From Candidatus Poribacteria bacterium (GTDB lineage Bacteria; Poribacteria; WGA-4E; WGA-3G): DNA of 64,000 nt. Of the stretch, positions 18,788 through 27,554 are shown piece after piece. Under the pieces are notes generated by a model, which was given only the letters and a program-made list of their open reading frames with translations, had not been told where the DNA came from and ran no database searches. Within the stretch, counting starts at the first letter, position 1, and the number at the start of each line of letters is the position of its first letter. Where the stretch lies: NCBI GenBank assembly GCA_022828145.1, contig JAJEJA010000061.1, forward strand, positions 1 to 64,000, written 5' to 3'. Both the position numbers and the translations under genes were made by a program.

Positions 18788-20410
18788 TTAGTTATAATTG
18801 TCCGGTAGATCATTCTCAAAAAGAACAACATCACCAGCTTTTAAGTTTTTAGTTAACTGAAGTTGGACTTCGGCAAGGTTTTTCACCTTATGGATTTGTT
18901 GTTCAGGATAGTTCTCATGCCTAAGACCATTCAATATCGGTTCTGTTGTTTCATCACCAACAAGGATAACAAGATCACATACCTTTGCAGCATGCGATCC
19001 CAACTTTTTATTTTCAACATATTCTCTCTCACCCAGTTCGACCATTCCTGGTGTAACCAGTACTTTTTTCCCACCATTGTCATTAACAAAATCTGTCAAC
19101 ACTTCAAGCGCAGCTTTTGCCCCTTCGGGATTGGAATTGAAACTGTCATCAATTATGATGACACCTGTGTCTGACGGTTTTAACTCTAACCGATGTGGCA
19201 CAGGCTCTAAGTCTCTTATTGCTGCTTGGATATCATCTAAAGACATCCCACAGTGTAAAGAGACAGCAATAGCAGCCAGTATATTTGATACATTGTGTTG
19301 TCCGAGCAGCCGTGTCGTAATTTCTATCGTGCCAATATCAGTGGCAGATACGGTAAATGACAATCCTTTTTGACTATGTTTAATATCAGAAGCTCTTATG
19401 TCAATTGTGTCATCATCAATATCCTTTGACTTTACACTGTATCGCTTCACAGTGACACTTTCTGTCTTGTCAGCTAACGCTGCGCATATCTCATTATCGT
19501 TATTTATCACGGCAAGACCATCTGAAGGTAATGCTTCTATTAACTCATACTTTGCTATGGCAGTATTTTCTATACTCTTAAATCGTTCTAAGTGTTGGGG
19601 GCCCACTGCGGTAAGAATGCCAATTTCAGGTGGTGCAAGTCGACACAACGTTTTAATGTCGCCTCGTTTGTATGCTCCCATCTCAACAATAAAAAACTCG
19701 TGTTCTGATGTTAGTTCTCCTCTGATGACCTTACATATTCCCATCGGTGTATTATAGCTGTTGGGTGTCATCAGGGCGTTGTGTTTTTTTGATAGTATCT
19801 GGTTTAGAATGTATTTTGTACTGGTTTTTCCATAGCTGCCTGTAATGCCGATAATCTTTGGTTTTAAAGTTCTAATACGTTTTTTTGCGTCCTGTAAGTA
19901 TGCATTATTAATTGTTAGTTCTAAAGGTAGAATCAGGTTGCTACAGATGCTGAGAACAGGAACTGTAAGTTCACAAAAAAGGAAAGCACCTAATCGCCAG
20001 TGGAAATTAGAAAAAGTTAAGACGATTAGAACAGCAAAGATTGCTTGTAATGCTAATGTTATGCCGAACAGTCTTTTTGCTCGCGCAGTATACACAAGTG
20101 GCTTTTTTGCTTCTTCCTTTTTACGCCATAGCATCTTATAGATTTGCAAAGCAGTCCAGCAGACACAAAGCGTTGCAAATAGCCATCTTGGTTGATTGAC
20201 AGCAAAAACTGATATAACTGACAATGTTATGACAACTACTAATATTTCATAGATTTCAAAACACCTTCTTGGGTGTAATACAACCCATCTCATATAACGG
20301 ATTGGTTTATACCCATCAAGTTGCAGAATATGCAAACCCTCTGTTGTTCTCAACACAACTCTGATATAGGATATGAGAATTAATAGATAAAAAAGAATAT
20401 CATCAAGCAT
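18788..20410 (-). CDS. murF: MurF-type Mur ligase with an N-terminal multi-pass membrane domain
   Basis: 540 residues, about 90 longer than usual. The first ~165 residues are not the usual uracil-binding MurF domain; they hold roughly five hydrophobic helices (ILFYLLILISYIRVV, ILVVVITLSVISVFAV, LFATLCVCWTALQIY, ALQAIFAVLIVLTF, AFLFCELTVPVLSICSNLIL). From about residue 188 it is a regular Mur ligase: P-loop GITGSYGKTSTKYIL, VEMGAYKRGDIK, and the MurF-typical DDSFNSNPEGAKAALEVL. It therefore probably joins D-Ala-D-Ala to the UDP-MurNAc-tripeptide at the membrane. Position between murE and ddl supports this. No other murF is present in the window. Confidence 0.85.
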   Translation of the reverse strand: MLDDILFYLLILISYIRVVLRTTEGLHILQLDGYKPIRYMRWVVLHPRRCFEIYEILVVVITLSVISVFAVNQPRWLFATLCVCWTALQIYKMLWRKKEEAKKPLVYTARAKRLFGITLALQAIFAVLIVLTFSNFHWRLGAFLFCELTVPVLSICSNLILPLELTINNAYLQDAKKRIRTLKPKIIGITGSYGKTSTKYILNQILSKKHNALMTPNSYNTPMGICKVIRGELTSEHEFFIVEMGAYKRGDIKTLCRLAPPEIGILTAVGPQHLERFKSIENTAIAKYELIEALPSDGLAVINNDNEICAALADKTESVTVKRYSVKSKDIDDDTIDIRASDIKHSQKGLSFTVSATDIGTIEITTRLLGQHNVSNILAAIAVSLHCGMSLDDIQAAIRDLEPVPHRLELKPSDTGVIIIDDSFNSNPEGAKAALEVLTDFVNDNGGKKVLVTPGMVELGEREYVENKKLGSHAAKVCDLVILVGDETTEPILNGLRHENYPEQQIHKVKNLAEVQLQLTKNLKAGDVVLFENDLPDNYN

Positions 20411-20581
20411 TTTAGATTGTCCATACTAACAAAACAGCAATGAATGTAGTGCTTCAAAAACTGATCAGCGAACTACTTCATTGCATATAAAAAGAAATGA
20501 ACCGACACAAACGGCAGATAACAGTTTCTGATGTTCAATCTGATACTTTCTCTGACAAGACTTGTCATGAACGCCAACTGT

Positions 20582-21328
20582 TCATGCTAAGAAATTACCT
20601 ACAATTTTACAGAACTGTGGAAACTGGTCGAGATATGAGAAATGTCCAGCATCCTTAAGGACGACTAATTCAGAATTCGTTATTTCTTTTGACATGATTT
20701 CACCTGAAGAAATAGGTGTGTCGTTATCATTCTCACCCCAAATTAATAATGTAGCAGCTTGAATTTTTGGTAATAGTGGACGCAGATCCTGATTCACAGA
20801 CTTCACTAACGTTGCTCGCATGGGTCCTGCTTCTTGGTAATCCTTTGAGCCGATCTGCTTGGATAATGCGTCAGCAAACTTGTTGCCAACAGAACCAAAA
20901 CGCCGAATCAGTCTACCACATTTTGCAATACCGATGCGGATGTAGTACATTAACTCTCTTGGTGGTATTATACCTGCGCTGTCAACCAATATTAGTTTAT
21001 CTACTAAATGAGGTTGACGTGCAGCCATTACTATTGAAATCCTACCGCCGTATGAATGCCCAATTAAATGTGCTTTTTTTATTTTCAGTTTTTCAAAAAA
21101 ACCGGATAGAAATGTTGCATAATCTGATGCATCCCAAGCTACGGAGGGTTTCTCACTTAAACCGAATCCGGGGAGATCAAGAGCGAATACTTTATAGTAT
21201 CTTGACATCCAATCAATGACAGGTTTAAAACTATTTGCTTCTCCACCCCATCCATGCAGCAGTATAACAGACTCACCTGTACCGTTAACCTGATATGCGA
21301 CTTTTAAATTGTCTATTTCAACAAACAT
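20582..21328 (-). CDS. Alpha/beta hydrolase inserted in the dcw cluster
   Basis: A 248-residue alpha/beta hydrolase fold protein. The oxyanion region is VILLHGWGG, the nucleophile elbow is IGHSYGGRIS (Ser), the acid is probably in LLIWGENDNDTP, and the catalytic His is in DAGHFSYLDQ. No signal peptide is apparent, so it should be cytoplasmic. Its substrate is unknown. It lies between murE and murF with 92-bp and 171-bp gaps, in the same direction. It is not a standard dcw gene, so it is either a lineage-specific insertion or a cell-wall-linked esterase. Confidence 0.88.
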   Translation of the reverse strand: MFVEIDNLKVAYQVNGTGESVILLHGWGGEANSFKPVIDWMSRYYKVFALDLPGFGLSEKPSVAWDASDYATFLSGFFEKLKIKKAHLIGHSYGGRISIVMAARQPHLVDKLILVDSAGIIPPRELMYYIRIGIAKCGRLIRRFGSVGNKFADALSKQIGSKDYQEAGPMRATLVKSVNQDLRPLLPKIQAATLLIWGENDNDTPISSGEIMSKEITNSELVVLKDAGHFSYLDQFPQFCKIVGNFLA

Positions 21329-21420
21329 TTCAAATTGAAAAAAATATCTTAGATGAATATAACAAGGATAGCGTTGCTAAGAAACAGTTTCGATGATATT
21401 GTTCAATTATGATTTCTAAC

Positions 21421-22965
21421 TTATTCATGTGAATCAATTGCTAATTGTTGCAAGACTTTTGATGCAATTACTCTATCATCGAATGGATGTCTCTTTCCGT
21501 TTATTTCTTGATAATCCTCATGTCCTTTTCCTGCAATAACGACAACATCACCAGAATTAGCATCCATAATTGCCTGTTGAATGGCAGATCTTCGATCTGG
21601 AACACAGACATAATCTGTATCTTTTGGTAAACCGGAGACAATATCAGATATAATCACATTTGGGTCCTCAGTGCGCGGATTATCTGAAGTGATGACACTG
21701 AAATCAGCGATCTGAGTAGAGATTTTACCCATTTTGGGTCGTTTGCTTTTATCTCGGTCGCCACCGCACCCGAATACGGAGATAAGTCGACCTTCTGAAA
21801 TATCTCGTGCAGCCGTTAGAACATTTTCTAACCCATCTGGTGTGTGTGCATAGTCAACAATCACTGCGAAATTTTTGCTATGGGTGCTATTTGAGCTTAC
21901 ATTCTCAAAACGTCCAGGAACCACTGTAGAAAAAAGTCCATTCTGTATAGCTTCAATACTACAGTTATATTTTAATCCCACTCCAATTGCGGCGAGTGCG
22001 TTATATGTATTATATGTTCCCAATAACTGTATAGTAGCTCTAATTTTCCTCAATTCTTGGTGTTGTTCTTTATTGAAGGCACCCTTATTGTATGCAGTGA
22101 AGGATAGATGTTTCAAAGTAATTTCTACATTTTTTGCAACCAGATCTGCTTCATCTGTTAGTCCATAGGTGAGGACCTTGTTATCAGGCAAGTATTCTGC
22201 AATCTTTGGCGTAACAGGAGAATCTAAGTTCAATATAGCCAAACCTTGAGGACTTAGCTGCTTAAAAAGCATTAATTTTGCAGAGAAGTAATTCTCCATA
22301 TTCTCATGGTAGTCCATGTGGTCCTGTGTTAGGTTTGTAAAGACGGCAGTGTCAAAAGTCAACCCATATAATCTATGTTGTGCCAGTCCTTGAGAAGATG
22401 TCTCCATGATAACATTTTCAATGCCAGAGTCAACCAACTCTTTAAAAATTGCCTGTAATTCATAAGGGTCAGGTGTTGTCAGTATTGCTGGTATCTCTAC
22501 ACTTTTAACATTGCCGTTAACGGTATTCTGCAGATCAAAAGAATGTCCAATAGTACCTAAAACAGCGGTTTTTAATCTTTGTTCTTTTAGAATACCGTAA
22601 GTTAAATGTGCAGTTGAAGTTTTTCCATTTGTTCCCGTGATACCTATCAAGTTCAACCTTTTCGCTGGATTTCCATGCCAATTTGCTGCACAGACTGCTT
22701 GTGCTATTCTTCCATTTGATGTAACAACAACAGAGATATTTTCAGATAAATCAGGGATAAACTTTTCTGAGATAATTGCTGTTGCACCGTTTTGAATAGC
22801 GCCTGCAATGTAGTTGTGTCCATCAACATTCAAACCTTGATAACACACGAATGCATATCCTGGTTTAACTTTTCGGTGGTCACTGACAACACCTTGAATA
22901 GTTGGATTTTTGTCTCCTGTGATATGGGTTATATTGATACCATCCAGAAGTTTCTGGAGTTTCAT
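21421..22965 (-). CDS. murE: UDP-N-acetylmuramoyl-tripeptide synthetase MurE
   Basis: Adds the third amino acid of the stem peptide. 514 residues. P-loop LIGITGTNGKTSTAHLTYG; VIMETSSQGLAQHRL; carbamylated-Lys region; VIVDYAHTPDGLENVL. The substrate-binding motif is DNPRTEDP, which in known MurE enzymes specifies meso-diaminopimelate, so the cell wall is probably DAP-type. The ATG overlaps the ftsI TGA (ATGA), implying coupled translation. Confidence 0.97.
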   Translation of the reverse strand: MKLQKLLDGINITHITGDKNPTIQGVVSDHRKVKPGYAFVCYQGLNVDGHNYIAGAIQNGATAIISEKFIPDLSENISVVVTSNGRIAQAVCAANWHGNPAKRLNLIGITGTNGKTSTAHLTYGILKEQRLKTAVLGTIGHSFDLQNTVNGNVKSVEIPAILTTPDPYELQAIFKELVDSGIENVIMETSSQGLAQHRLYGLTFDTAVFTNLTQDHMDYHENMENYFSAKLMLFKQLSPQGLAILNLDSPVTPKIAEYLPDNKVLTYGLTDEADLVAKNVEITLKHLSFTAYNKGAFNKEQHQELRKIRATIQLLGTYNTYNALAAIGVGLKYNCSIEAIQNGLFSTVVPGRFENVSSNSTHSKNFAVIVDYAHTPDGLENVLTAARDISEGRLISVFGCGGDRDKSKRPKMGKISTQIADFSVITSDNPRTEDPNVIISDIVSGLPKDTDYVCVPDRRSAIQQAIMDANSGDVVVIAGKGHEDYQEINGKRHPFDDRVIASKVLQQLAIDSHE

Positions 22966-24866
22966 AGACTAACTCCAGTCTTTACGATTACATTTTCAGA
23001 ATTAGTATCAGTTTCCTTTATTAGTGAACGGGTTTGATCATTTGATCGGTCTTTTGTTTCTAAATTTGCTTTCGTAGAGTATGTTGTATCTTTTGATGTC
23101 CGGTTTGTTTTTGCATCAACAATATTTTTTTGCGATACTGTTTGACGTTTTTGTCTATTATCAAAAAAGCCGGTCTGTTTTGTATGTTTTAGTGTTTGTT
23201 CAGCTATACGTTTGAACACCGGACCAGCGATTGTTCCACTAAATCTTGCTCCTTTGGGTTCATCCAATGTAACGATGATAGCAATTTTTGGATCATCGGC
23301 AGGCAGGAACCCCATAAAGGACATCACCTCTTTACCTGCAGCATACCCTTTACCTTTTTCAGCTTTCTGTGCAGTACCTGTCTTACCAGCGACTTTAATA
23401 CCTTCTATTTTTGCTCTTGTGCCGCTTCCTTGCTCAACGACTCCAATAAGTATCTCAGTCATCTGTCTGGCAGTGAAGGGTTGCAGAACTCTTCTGAGTA
23501 CGATAGGACCATTCTTTTTGACGAGGTTTCCGTGTGCATCGCGTATCTCTTTCGTTATGTAGGGTTTATGTAGTGTACCACCATTCGCAATAGCTGCTAA
23601 GGCATTTACCATTTGAAGCGGCGTCACTGAGATTCCTTGACCAAAGGGAACAGAACCGAGTGAATTTACATCCCAATGTCGTAAAGCATAGAGGCTTCCA
23701 CTTTTTTCGTATGGAAGATCAACACCTGTTTTTTCACCGAAGCCAAAATCATCTACATACGTCTGTAATAAACTGGGGCCTAACTGTTGTACAATCTTAA
23801 TCATACCGATGTTACTTGATTTTTGGATTACACTGGTAAGTGATAACCATCCTTTTGATGATACATCTTTAATCACTCTGCGGTTTGCGAGACGATATCT
23901 ACCGTTTTCGCAAAATACAGTAGATTCAGGAGTCATAATCCCTTCATTCAGTACAGCAGAGGTTGCGATAATTTTAAAGATGGAACCAGGTTCAAACAGA
24001 TACCAGATACCCAGGTTACGTTTTGCTTCTTCGTCTGCGTTTGTCTGGTCGTTAACATCATAAGTGGGATAACTTGCCATCGCCAGAATCTCAGAAGTAT
24101 CTACAGCTAGGACAATAGCAGTACCTTTCGGAGCATTCCAGTCTTTACATCCTTGTGCTATCTCTTTTTCTGCTATATCCTGAATAACTTGATCGAGCGT
24201 AAGAACAACATTACACCCATTGTTCCCAAGTTTCTGTGTACTCAGAGACATAGAGGTTAGCTGTCGGTTTCTGTCTTGTATGGGTCTATGCACTCTCTGA
24301 AGGTAGTTGTCATATTGATATTCAATACCTTCACCCTCATTCAGATCATTTAAATATCCTATGACTTGAGATGCCAGCGTATCATTTGGGTAGACTCTTT
24401 TCGGTTCAATTTCTACCCTTATTCCTCTATGTTTTCTGGTAATTTCCTTAATTTCATCTAATTTTTCATATTTAATATCTTTCTTTAGCCAGACGAATTC
24501 TACATATTCTCCATTTCGTTTTTTCTTTAAGTGTTTTAATAACTCTTGTCTTGGTGTATCCAATATTGGTGCTAATTCTGCCGCAACTGTATGAGCGTTT
24601 GACTTCCTATTGAAGGTTTTTGGGTCAGCAAAGACTGCAATTGTGTCTAGACTGATGCTTAAGACAGATCCGTGCGTATCCAAAATCTTACCTCGTTTAA
24701 CGACACGGTTTTCATTGGAACGCCAGTCTTTCCGCATGGCAAAGGTATCGTCTGCATTAGGAATCTGAATTGTAAATAGTTTCCCAATCAATACAAGAAA
24801 ACCTAATTGCATAACGACTAATGTAAAGACGAGTCGTCGAATTGAGAGAAAGTTATTTTTTTTCAT
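22962..24866 (-). CDS. ftsI: Septal peptidoglycan transpeptidase FtsI (PBP3-like)
   Basis: Class B penicillin-binding protein that cross-links septal peptidoglycan with FtsW. 634 residues. A membrane anchor (LVFTLVVMQLGFLVLIGKLF) is followed by the dimerisation domain (RGKILDTHGSVLSISLDT) and the transpeptidase: active serine in EPGSIFKII (S295, K298), SSN at 350-352, and KTG at 496-498. The C-terminus, after the transpeptidase, is a polar low-complexity tail of about 80 residues with no PASTA domain. It starts 3 bp after ftsL. Confidence 0.96.
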   Translation of the reverse strand: MKKNNFLSIRRLVFTLVVMQLGFLVLIGKLFTIQIPNADDTFAMRKDWRSNENRVVKRGKILDTHGSVLSISLDTIAVFADPKTFNRKSNAHTVAAELAPILDTPRQELLKHLKKKRNGEYVEFVWLKKDIKYEKLDEIKEITRKHRGIRVEIEPKRVYPNDTLASQVIGYLNDLNEGEGIEYQYDNYLQRVHRPIQDRNRQLTSMSLSTQKLGNNGCNVVLTLDQVIQDIAEKEIAQGCKDWNAPKGTAIVLAVDTSEILAMASYPTYDVNDQTNADEEAKRNLGIWYLFEPGSIFKIIATSAVLNEGIMTPESTVFCENGRYRLANRRVIKDVSSKGWLSLTSVIQKSSNIGMIKIVQQLGPSLLQTYVDDFGFGEKTGVDLPYEKSGSLYALRHWDVNSLGSVPFGQGISVTPLQMVNALAAIANGGTLHKPYITKEIRDAHGNLVKKNGPIVLRRVLQPFTARQMTEILIGVVEQGSGTRAKIEGIKVAGKTGTAQKAEKGKGYAAGKEVMSFMGFLPADDPKIAIIVTLDEPKGARFSGTIAGPVFKRIAEQTLKHTKQTGFFDNRQKRQTVSQKNIVDAKTNRTSKDTTYSTKANLETKDRSNDQTRSLIKETDTNSENVIVKTGVSL

Positions 24867-24869
24867 AAA

Positions 24870-25193
24870 CTACCTATCTTTAAGCTCAATCCAGTTATCA
24901 GCTGATTCAACAAATCCTAATTCTTTACTTATTTTACGTATTCTTGCTACTTCAGTCAAGTTACTTTCTTCTAACAATAAAGCTTGTATTTCGTTTTGTA
25001 TTCTCTCCTGTTTGTCTTCAAACTGGGGTTTTCGCTGTATATATACATTTTTGGGATAAGATGAGAACCATATACTCGCGCCAAAAACACACAGAGATAA
25101 ACCAAAAATCAGATATACCACTAACATTGTCCTGTCAGGTTTCCAAGGTTTAGTTTCTGAGAATTGTGCTGAGAATGATTTTGATGTTTGCAT
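24870..25193 (-). CDS. ftsL: Small division protein, FtsL-like
   Basis: A 107-residue bitopic protein with a polar N-terminus, one transmembrane helix (MLVVYLIFGLSLCVFGASIWF, about residues 23-43) and a charged extracytoplasmic stretch rich in Glu/Gln/Lys (KPQFEDKQERIQNEIQALLL) that should form a short coiled coil. Sequence similarity in FtsL is always poor; the call rests on topology, length and position between rsmH and ftsI. FtsL joins FtsB and FtsQ and activates FtsWI. Confidence 0.75.
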   Translation of the reverse strand: MQTSKSFSAQFSETKPWKPDRTMLVVYLIFGLSLCVFGASIWFSSYPKNVYIQRKPQFEDKQERIQNEIQALLLEESNLTEVARIRKISKELGFVESADNWIELKDR

Positions 25194-25258
25194 GTTTATT
25201 ATAATTTATACGATAGAAGAGGTTGAATAGATACAATGTTAAATTTATTAAATTTATT

Positions 25259-26215
25259 TTAAACTCTCACTGCCACTCGCATTTTTGCACTTCGGGAGCG
25301 AGGATTTATATCAATTTCGTTGGCACTTGTCAATATAGGGCGTCTTGTGATTACTTTTAGTTTCTGTTGATGGTTACAGACACATATCGGTGCCTTCGGT
25401 GAACAGATGCAGGTTTTTGCATAAAACTGAAATTTTTGCTTGACAATTCTGTCTTCAAGAGAATGAAAGCTAATCATACAAAGACATCCATCTTTTTTTA
25501 ATACTGATACAGCTGCATCTATCCCCCGTTTTAGATTCTTTAGTTCATCATTTACTGCTATGCGTAATGCTTGGAAAACTCGTGTTGCAGGATGGATTCT
25601 CCTTTGTTGAAAATCACTTTTTCTGTTTTTAGACTTTCGGGGTATAGCAGATTCCACGATTTTTGTGAGTTGTTGTGTCGTTGTAATCGGTTCTGCTGAA
25701 CGGGATTCAACGATGCGTTGAGCGATCAATTTGGCATAACGTTCTTCCCCGTATTCACTAAATATTTTCAGGAGGGATTTAGCGGTGCTTTCGTTAACGA
25801 TGTCTGAAGCTGGTATAGGCATTTGCTGATCCATCCTCATATCCAACGGTCCATTATGTTGAAAACTAAATCCCCGTTCCGGTGTGTCAAGTTGAAATGT
25901 AGAAACACCGAGGTCAAATAGGACACCATCAACTTTGCTAACGCCTTGTAATTCTAACAGTTCCTGTAGATCTGAAAAATTCCCATGAATCAGTTTGAAC
26001 CTGTTTTTGAAGACTTTCAATTGTTTCTCACACTTCGAAAGTGCCAAATCATCTTGGTCAATTCCGATTAGTTTTCCTGCTGGTGTTGACTTCTGCAAAA
26101 TGGATAAACTGTGTCCTCCTAGACCGATAGTTGCATCAACGTAGAGTCCTCCTGATTTTGGATTAAGGTATGTAAGAACTTCTTCCGGTAAAACTGGGAT
26201 ATGCGTTACTGACAT
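25259..26215 (-). CDS. rsmH: 16S rRNA (cytosine(1402)-N4)-methyltransferase RsmH
   Basis: SAM-dependent methyltransferase acting on the 30S decoding site; 318 residues, typical. Motifs: HIPVLPEEVLTYL at the N-terminus, the SAM site YVDATIGLGGHS, GVLFDLGVSTFQLD, RGFSFQHNGPLDMRMD, and the late ISFHSLEDRIVKQKF. It is the first gene of the dcw cluster here; mraZ, its usual upstream neighbour, is missing, and a divergent promoter region follows instead. Confidence 0.97.
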   Translation of the reverse strand: MSVTHIPVLPEEVLTYLNPKSGGLYVDATIGLGGHSLSILQKSTPAGKLIGIDQDDLALSKCEKQLKVFKNRFKLIHGNFSDLQELLELQGVSKVDGVLFDLGVSTFQLDTPERGFSFQHNGPLDMRMDQQMPIPASDIVNESTAKSLLKIFSEYGEERYAKLIAQRIVESRSAEPITTTQQLTKIVESAIPRKSKNRKSDFQQRRIHPATRVFQALRIAVNDELKNLKRGIDAAVSVLKKDGCLCMISFHSLEDRIVKQKFQFYAKTCICSPKAPICVCNHQQKLKVITRRPILTSANEIDINPRSRSAKMRVAVRV

Positions 26216-26353
26216 AAAACTGCCTCTACGTTATTATATTTAGCAAAATTCGTGCCAATATATGGGGCAAATATTTGGGTTCAGATTCACAAATAACTTA
26301 TTGTAGAAATGTGATTAAGAAATATTGTACAATTATCTCAGTATTTAGAGTAC

Positions 26354-26381
26354 ATTATACATATAAACCCTTTTTATACAA
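26354..26381 (-). promoter_or_regulatory. Candidate sigma70 promoter for rsmH/dcw
   Basis: On the minus strand a TTGTAT -35-like element (26376-26381) and a perfect TATAAT -10 (26354-26359) are separated by 16 bases. The start would lie about 130 bases upstream of rsmH. The -35 is weak, so the call is tentative. Confidence 0.35.
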
Positions 26382-26456
26382 GGATTCTTTAGTTCAGATA
26401 GTTCAAAATTTGAAACTACATCATGGGATTTTGAGTGGCAAGATATGATTATTTTG

Positions 26457-26485
26457 TTGTAATATATTAAGAATTTTAGTATGAT
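26457..26485 (+). promoter_or_regulatory. Candidate sigma70 promoter for the nadD operon
   Basis: TTGTAA (26457-26462) and TATGAT (26480-26485) with an optimal 17-base spacer. The predicted start (~26492) coincides with the palindrome at 26494-26507. Confidence 0.5.
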
Positions 26486-26493
26486 TAACATAT

Positions 26494-26550
26494 AGGTTAC
26501 TTAACCTGATTTTAGTATGTGTGTTCTTATGTGTCAAATTTAAGACACAT
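26494..26550 (+). promoter_or_regulatory. Two operator-like palindromes in the nadD leader
   Basis: AGGTTA-CT-TAACCT at 26494-26507 lies at the predicted transcription start and is bracketed by direct repeats of TTTTAGTATG (26474-26483 and 26510-26519). A second inverted repeat, ATGTGTC-8 nt-GACACAT, occupies 26529-26550. Either could be a repressor site; no regulator is identifiable. Confidence 0.4.
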
Positions 26551-26610
26551 CATTTTGAAGGAAGATTACATATTTCGAATTCTCTGTAGGAAGAATCATC
26601 TTGTATCCAA

Positions 26611-27201
26611 ATGAAATTAGCAGTGATGGGAGGCACCTTTAATCCAATTCATTATGCACATCTAATAAGTGCAGAGCAAGTGAGAGAGGGTTTAGGTTTC
26701 GAAAAAATACTGTTTGTTCCAGCCGCCCGACCACCCCATAAGATACAACCTGATATTGCTGCTGTGAAACATAGATACGAGATGGTAAAGTTGGCGATTG
26801 AGAATAATCCGTTTTTTGAGGCGTCACGTATTGAATTAGACCGTGCTGGTCCCTCATATACAATTCAGACAATCAAGACCTTGCGTGCGGAATATGGTGA
26901 GAACACGGAACTTGCATGGATTATTGGAGCTGATTCGTTGATTGAATATAAGATTTGGAAGGATTTTGACGCTGTCCTTGAGCAATGCACTTTGATTGCT
27001 ACAACACGTCCAAATTACGATTTAAATACTGTCCCAACCGAGATACGTGACCGAGTGGTAGACTTTCGGGTTACAGGTGTAGATATTTCAGCGACCGAGA
27101 TCCGTCAACGTATCCAAGACAATGTTTCTATACGGTATCTCGTTCCTGAACCTGTTGCCGTTTATATTGACGAACATAAACTCTATCGTGAAACTGAATA
27201 A
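26611..27201 (+). CDS. nadD: Nicotinate-nucleotide adenylyltransferase NadD
   Basis: Adenylates nicotinate mononucleotide in NAD synthesis. 196 residues, typical. The nucleotidyltransferase motif GGTFNPIHYAHL (GxFxPxHxGH type) is at the N-terminus, FVPAARPPHK binds substrate, and the C-terminal VDISATEIRQRI carries the ISSTxIR-type motif. First gene of a nadD-yacG-yqeK-rsfS cluster; nadD-yqeK-rsfS linkage is common in bacteria. Confidence 0.96.
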   Translation: MKLAVMGGTFNPIHYAHLISAEQVREGLGFEKILFVPAARPPHKIQPDIAAVKHRYEMVKLAIENNPFFEASRIELDRAGPSYTIQTIKTLRAEYGENTELAWIIGADSLIEYKIWKDFDAVLEQCTLIATTRPNYDLNTVPTEIRDRVVDFRVTGVDISATEIRQRIQDNVSIRYLVPEPVAVYIDEHKLYRETE

Positions 27202-27223
27202 TATCAGAATTAGTAGGTGAGAA

Positions 27224-27505
27224 ATGAATCTGAAGTGTAGCCAATGTGGAACAAATTACGAATTTGTGTACAACAAAGATGAACCATTACCCCCTAACTT
27301 TCCTTTTTGTAGCAAGAGATGTAAGTCATTAGATTTAGGAAAGTGGTTAAATGAAGAGTACCGTATAAGTAGCCCAATGCCTCAAGACTATGAAACATCA
27401 CAGATTGAACCAGAAGCAACATCGGAGTCTAGTGATGAAAGTATCCTACAGATACTGCGCGTCGCACAAAATCTGGATGCGGATCCTGATTCAGAAATTA
27501 GTTAA
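27224..27505 (+). CDS. yacG: YacG-like zinc-binding protein
   Basis: A 93-residue protein whose first half matches the YacG zinc finger: CSQCG (Cys pair 1) and FCSKRCKSLDLGKWLNEEYRI, including the typical PFCSxRCKxxDLGxW. In E. coli YacG binds and inhibits DNA gyrase. The C-terminal half (about 45 residues, Glu/Ser-rich) is an acidic unstructured extension longer than in most homologues. It starts 22 bp after nadD. Confidence 0.85.
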   Translation: MNLKCSQCGTNYEFVYNKDEPLPPNFPFCSKRCKSLDLGKWLNEEYRISSPMPQDYETSQIEPEATSESSDESILQILRVAQNLDADPDSEIS

Positions 27506-27554
27506 CATGTTGTGGTCTCTCAGGAAAAAGTTAGGTTAGAAAAAGATATATCAG

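Larger units (their letters stand above)
26216..26610. other. Divergent regulatory region between dcw cluster and nadD operon
   Basis: 395 non-coding, AT-rich bases separating two divergent operons. It holds candidate promoters in both directions and two palindromes, listed separately. I see no mraZ remnant and no tandem GTGGG-type MraZ boxes. Confidence 0.6.

Noticed and set aside
18751-18834. Extended ddl N-terminus overlapping murF
   Set aside because: The shorter start has an excellent ribosome-binding site and the family N-terminus.
20767-21219. A 150-codon plus-strand ORF opposite the alpha/beta hydrolase
   Set aside because: It is antisense to the catalytic motifs and shows no independent start signal.
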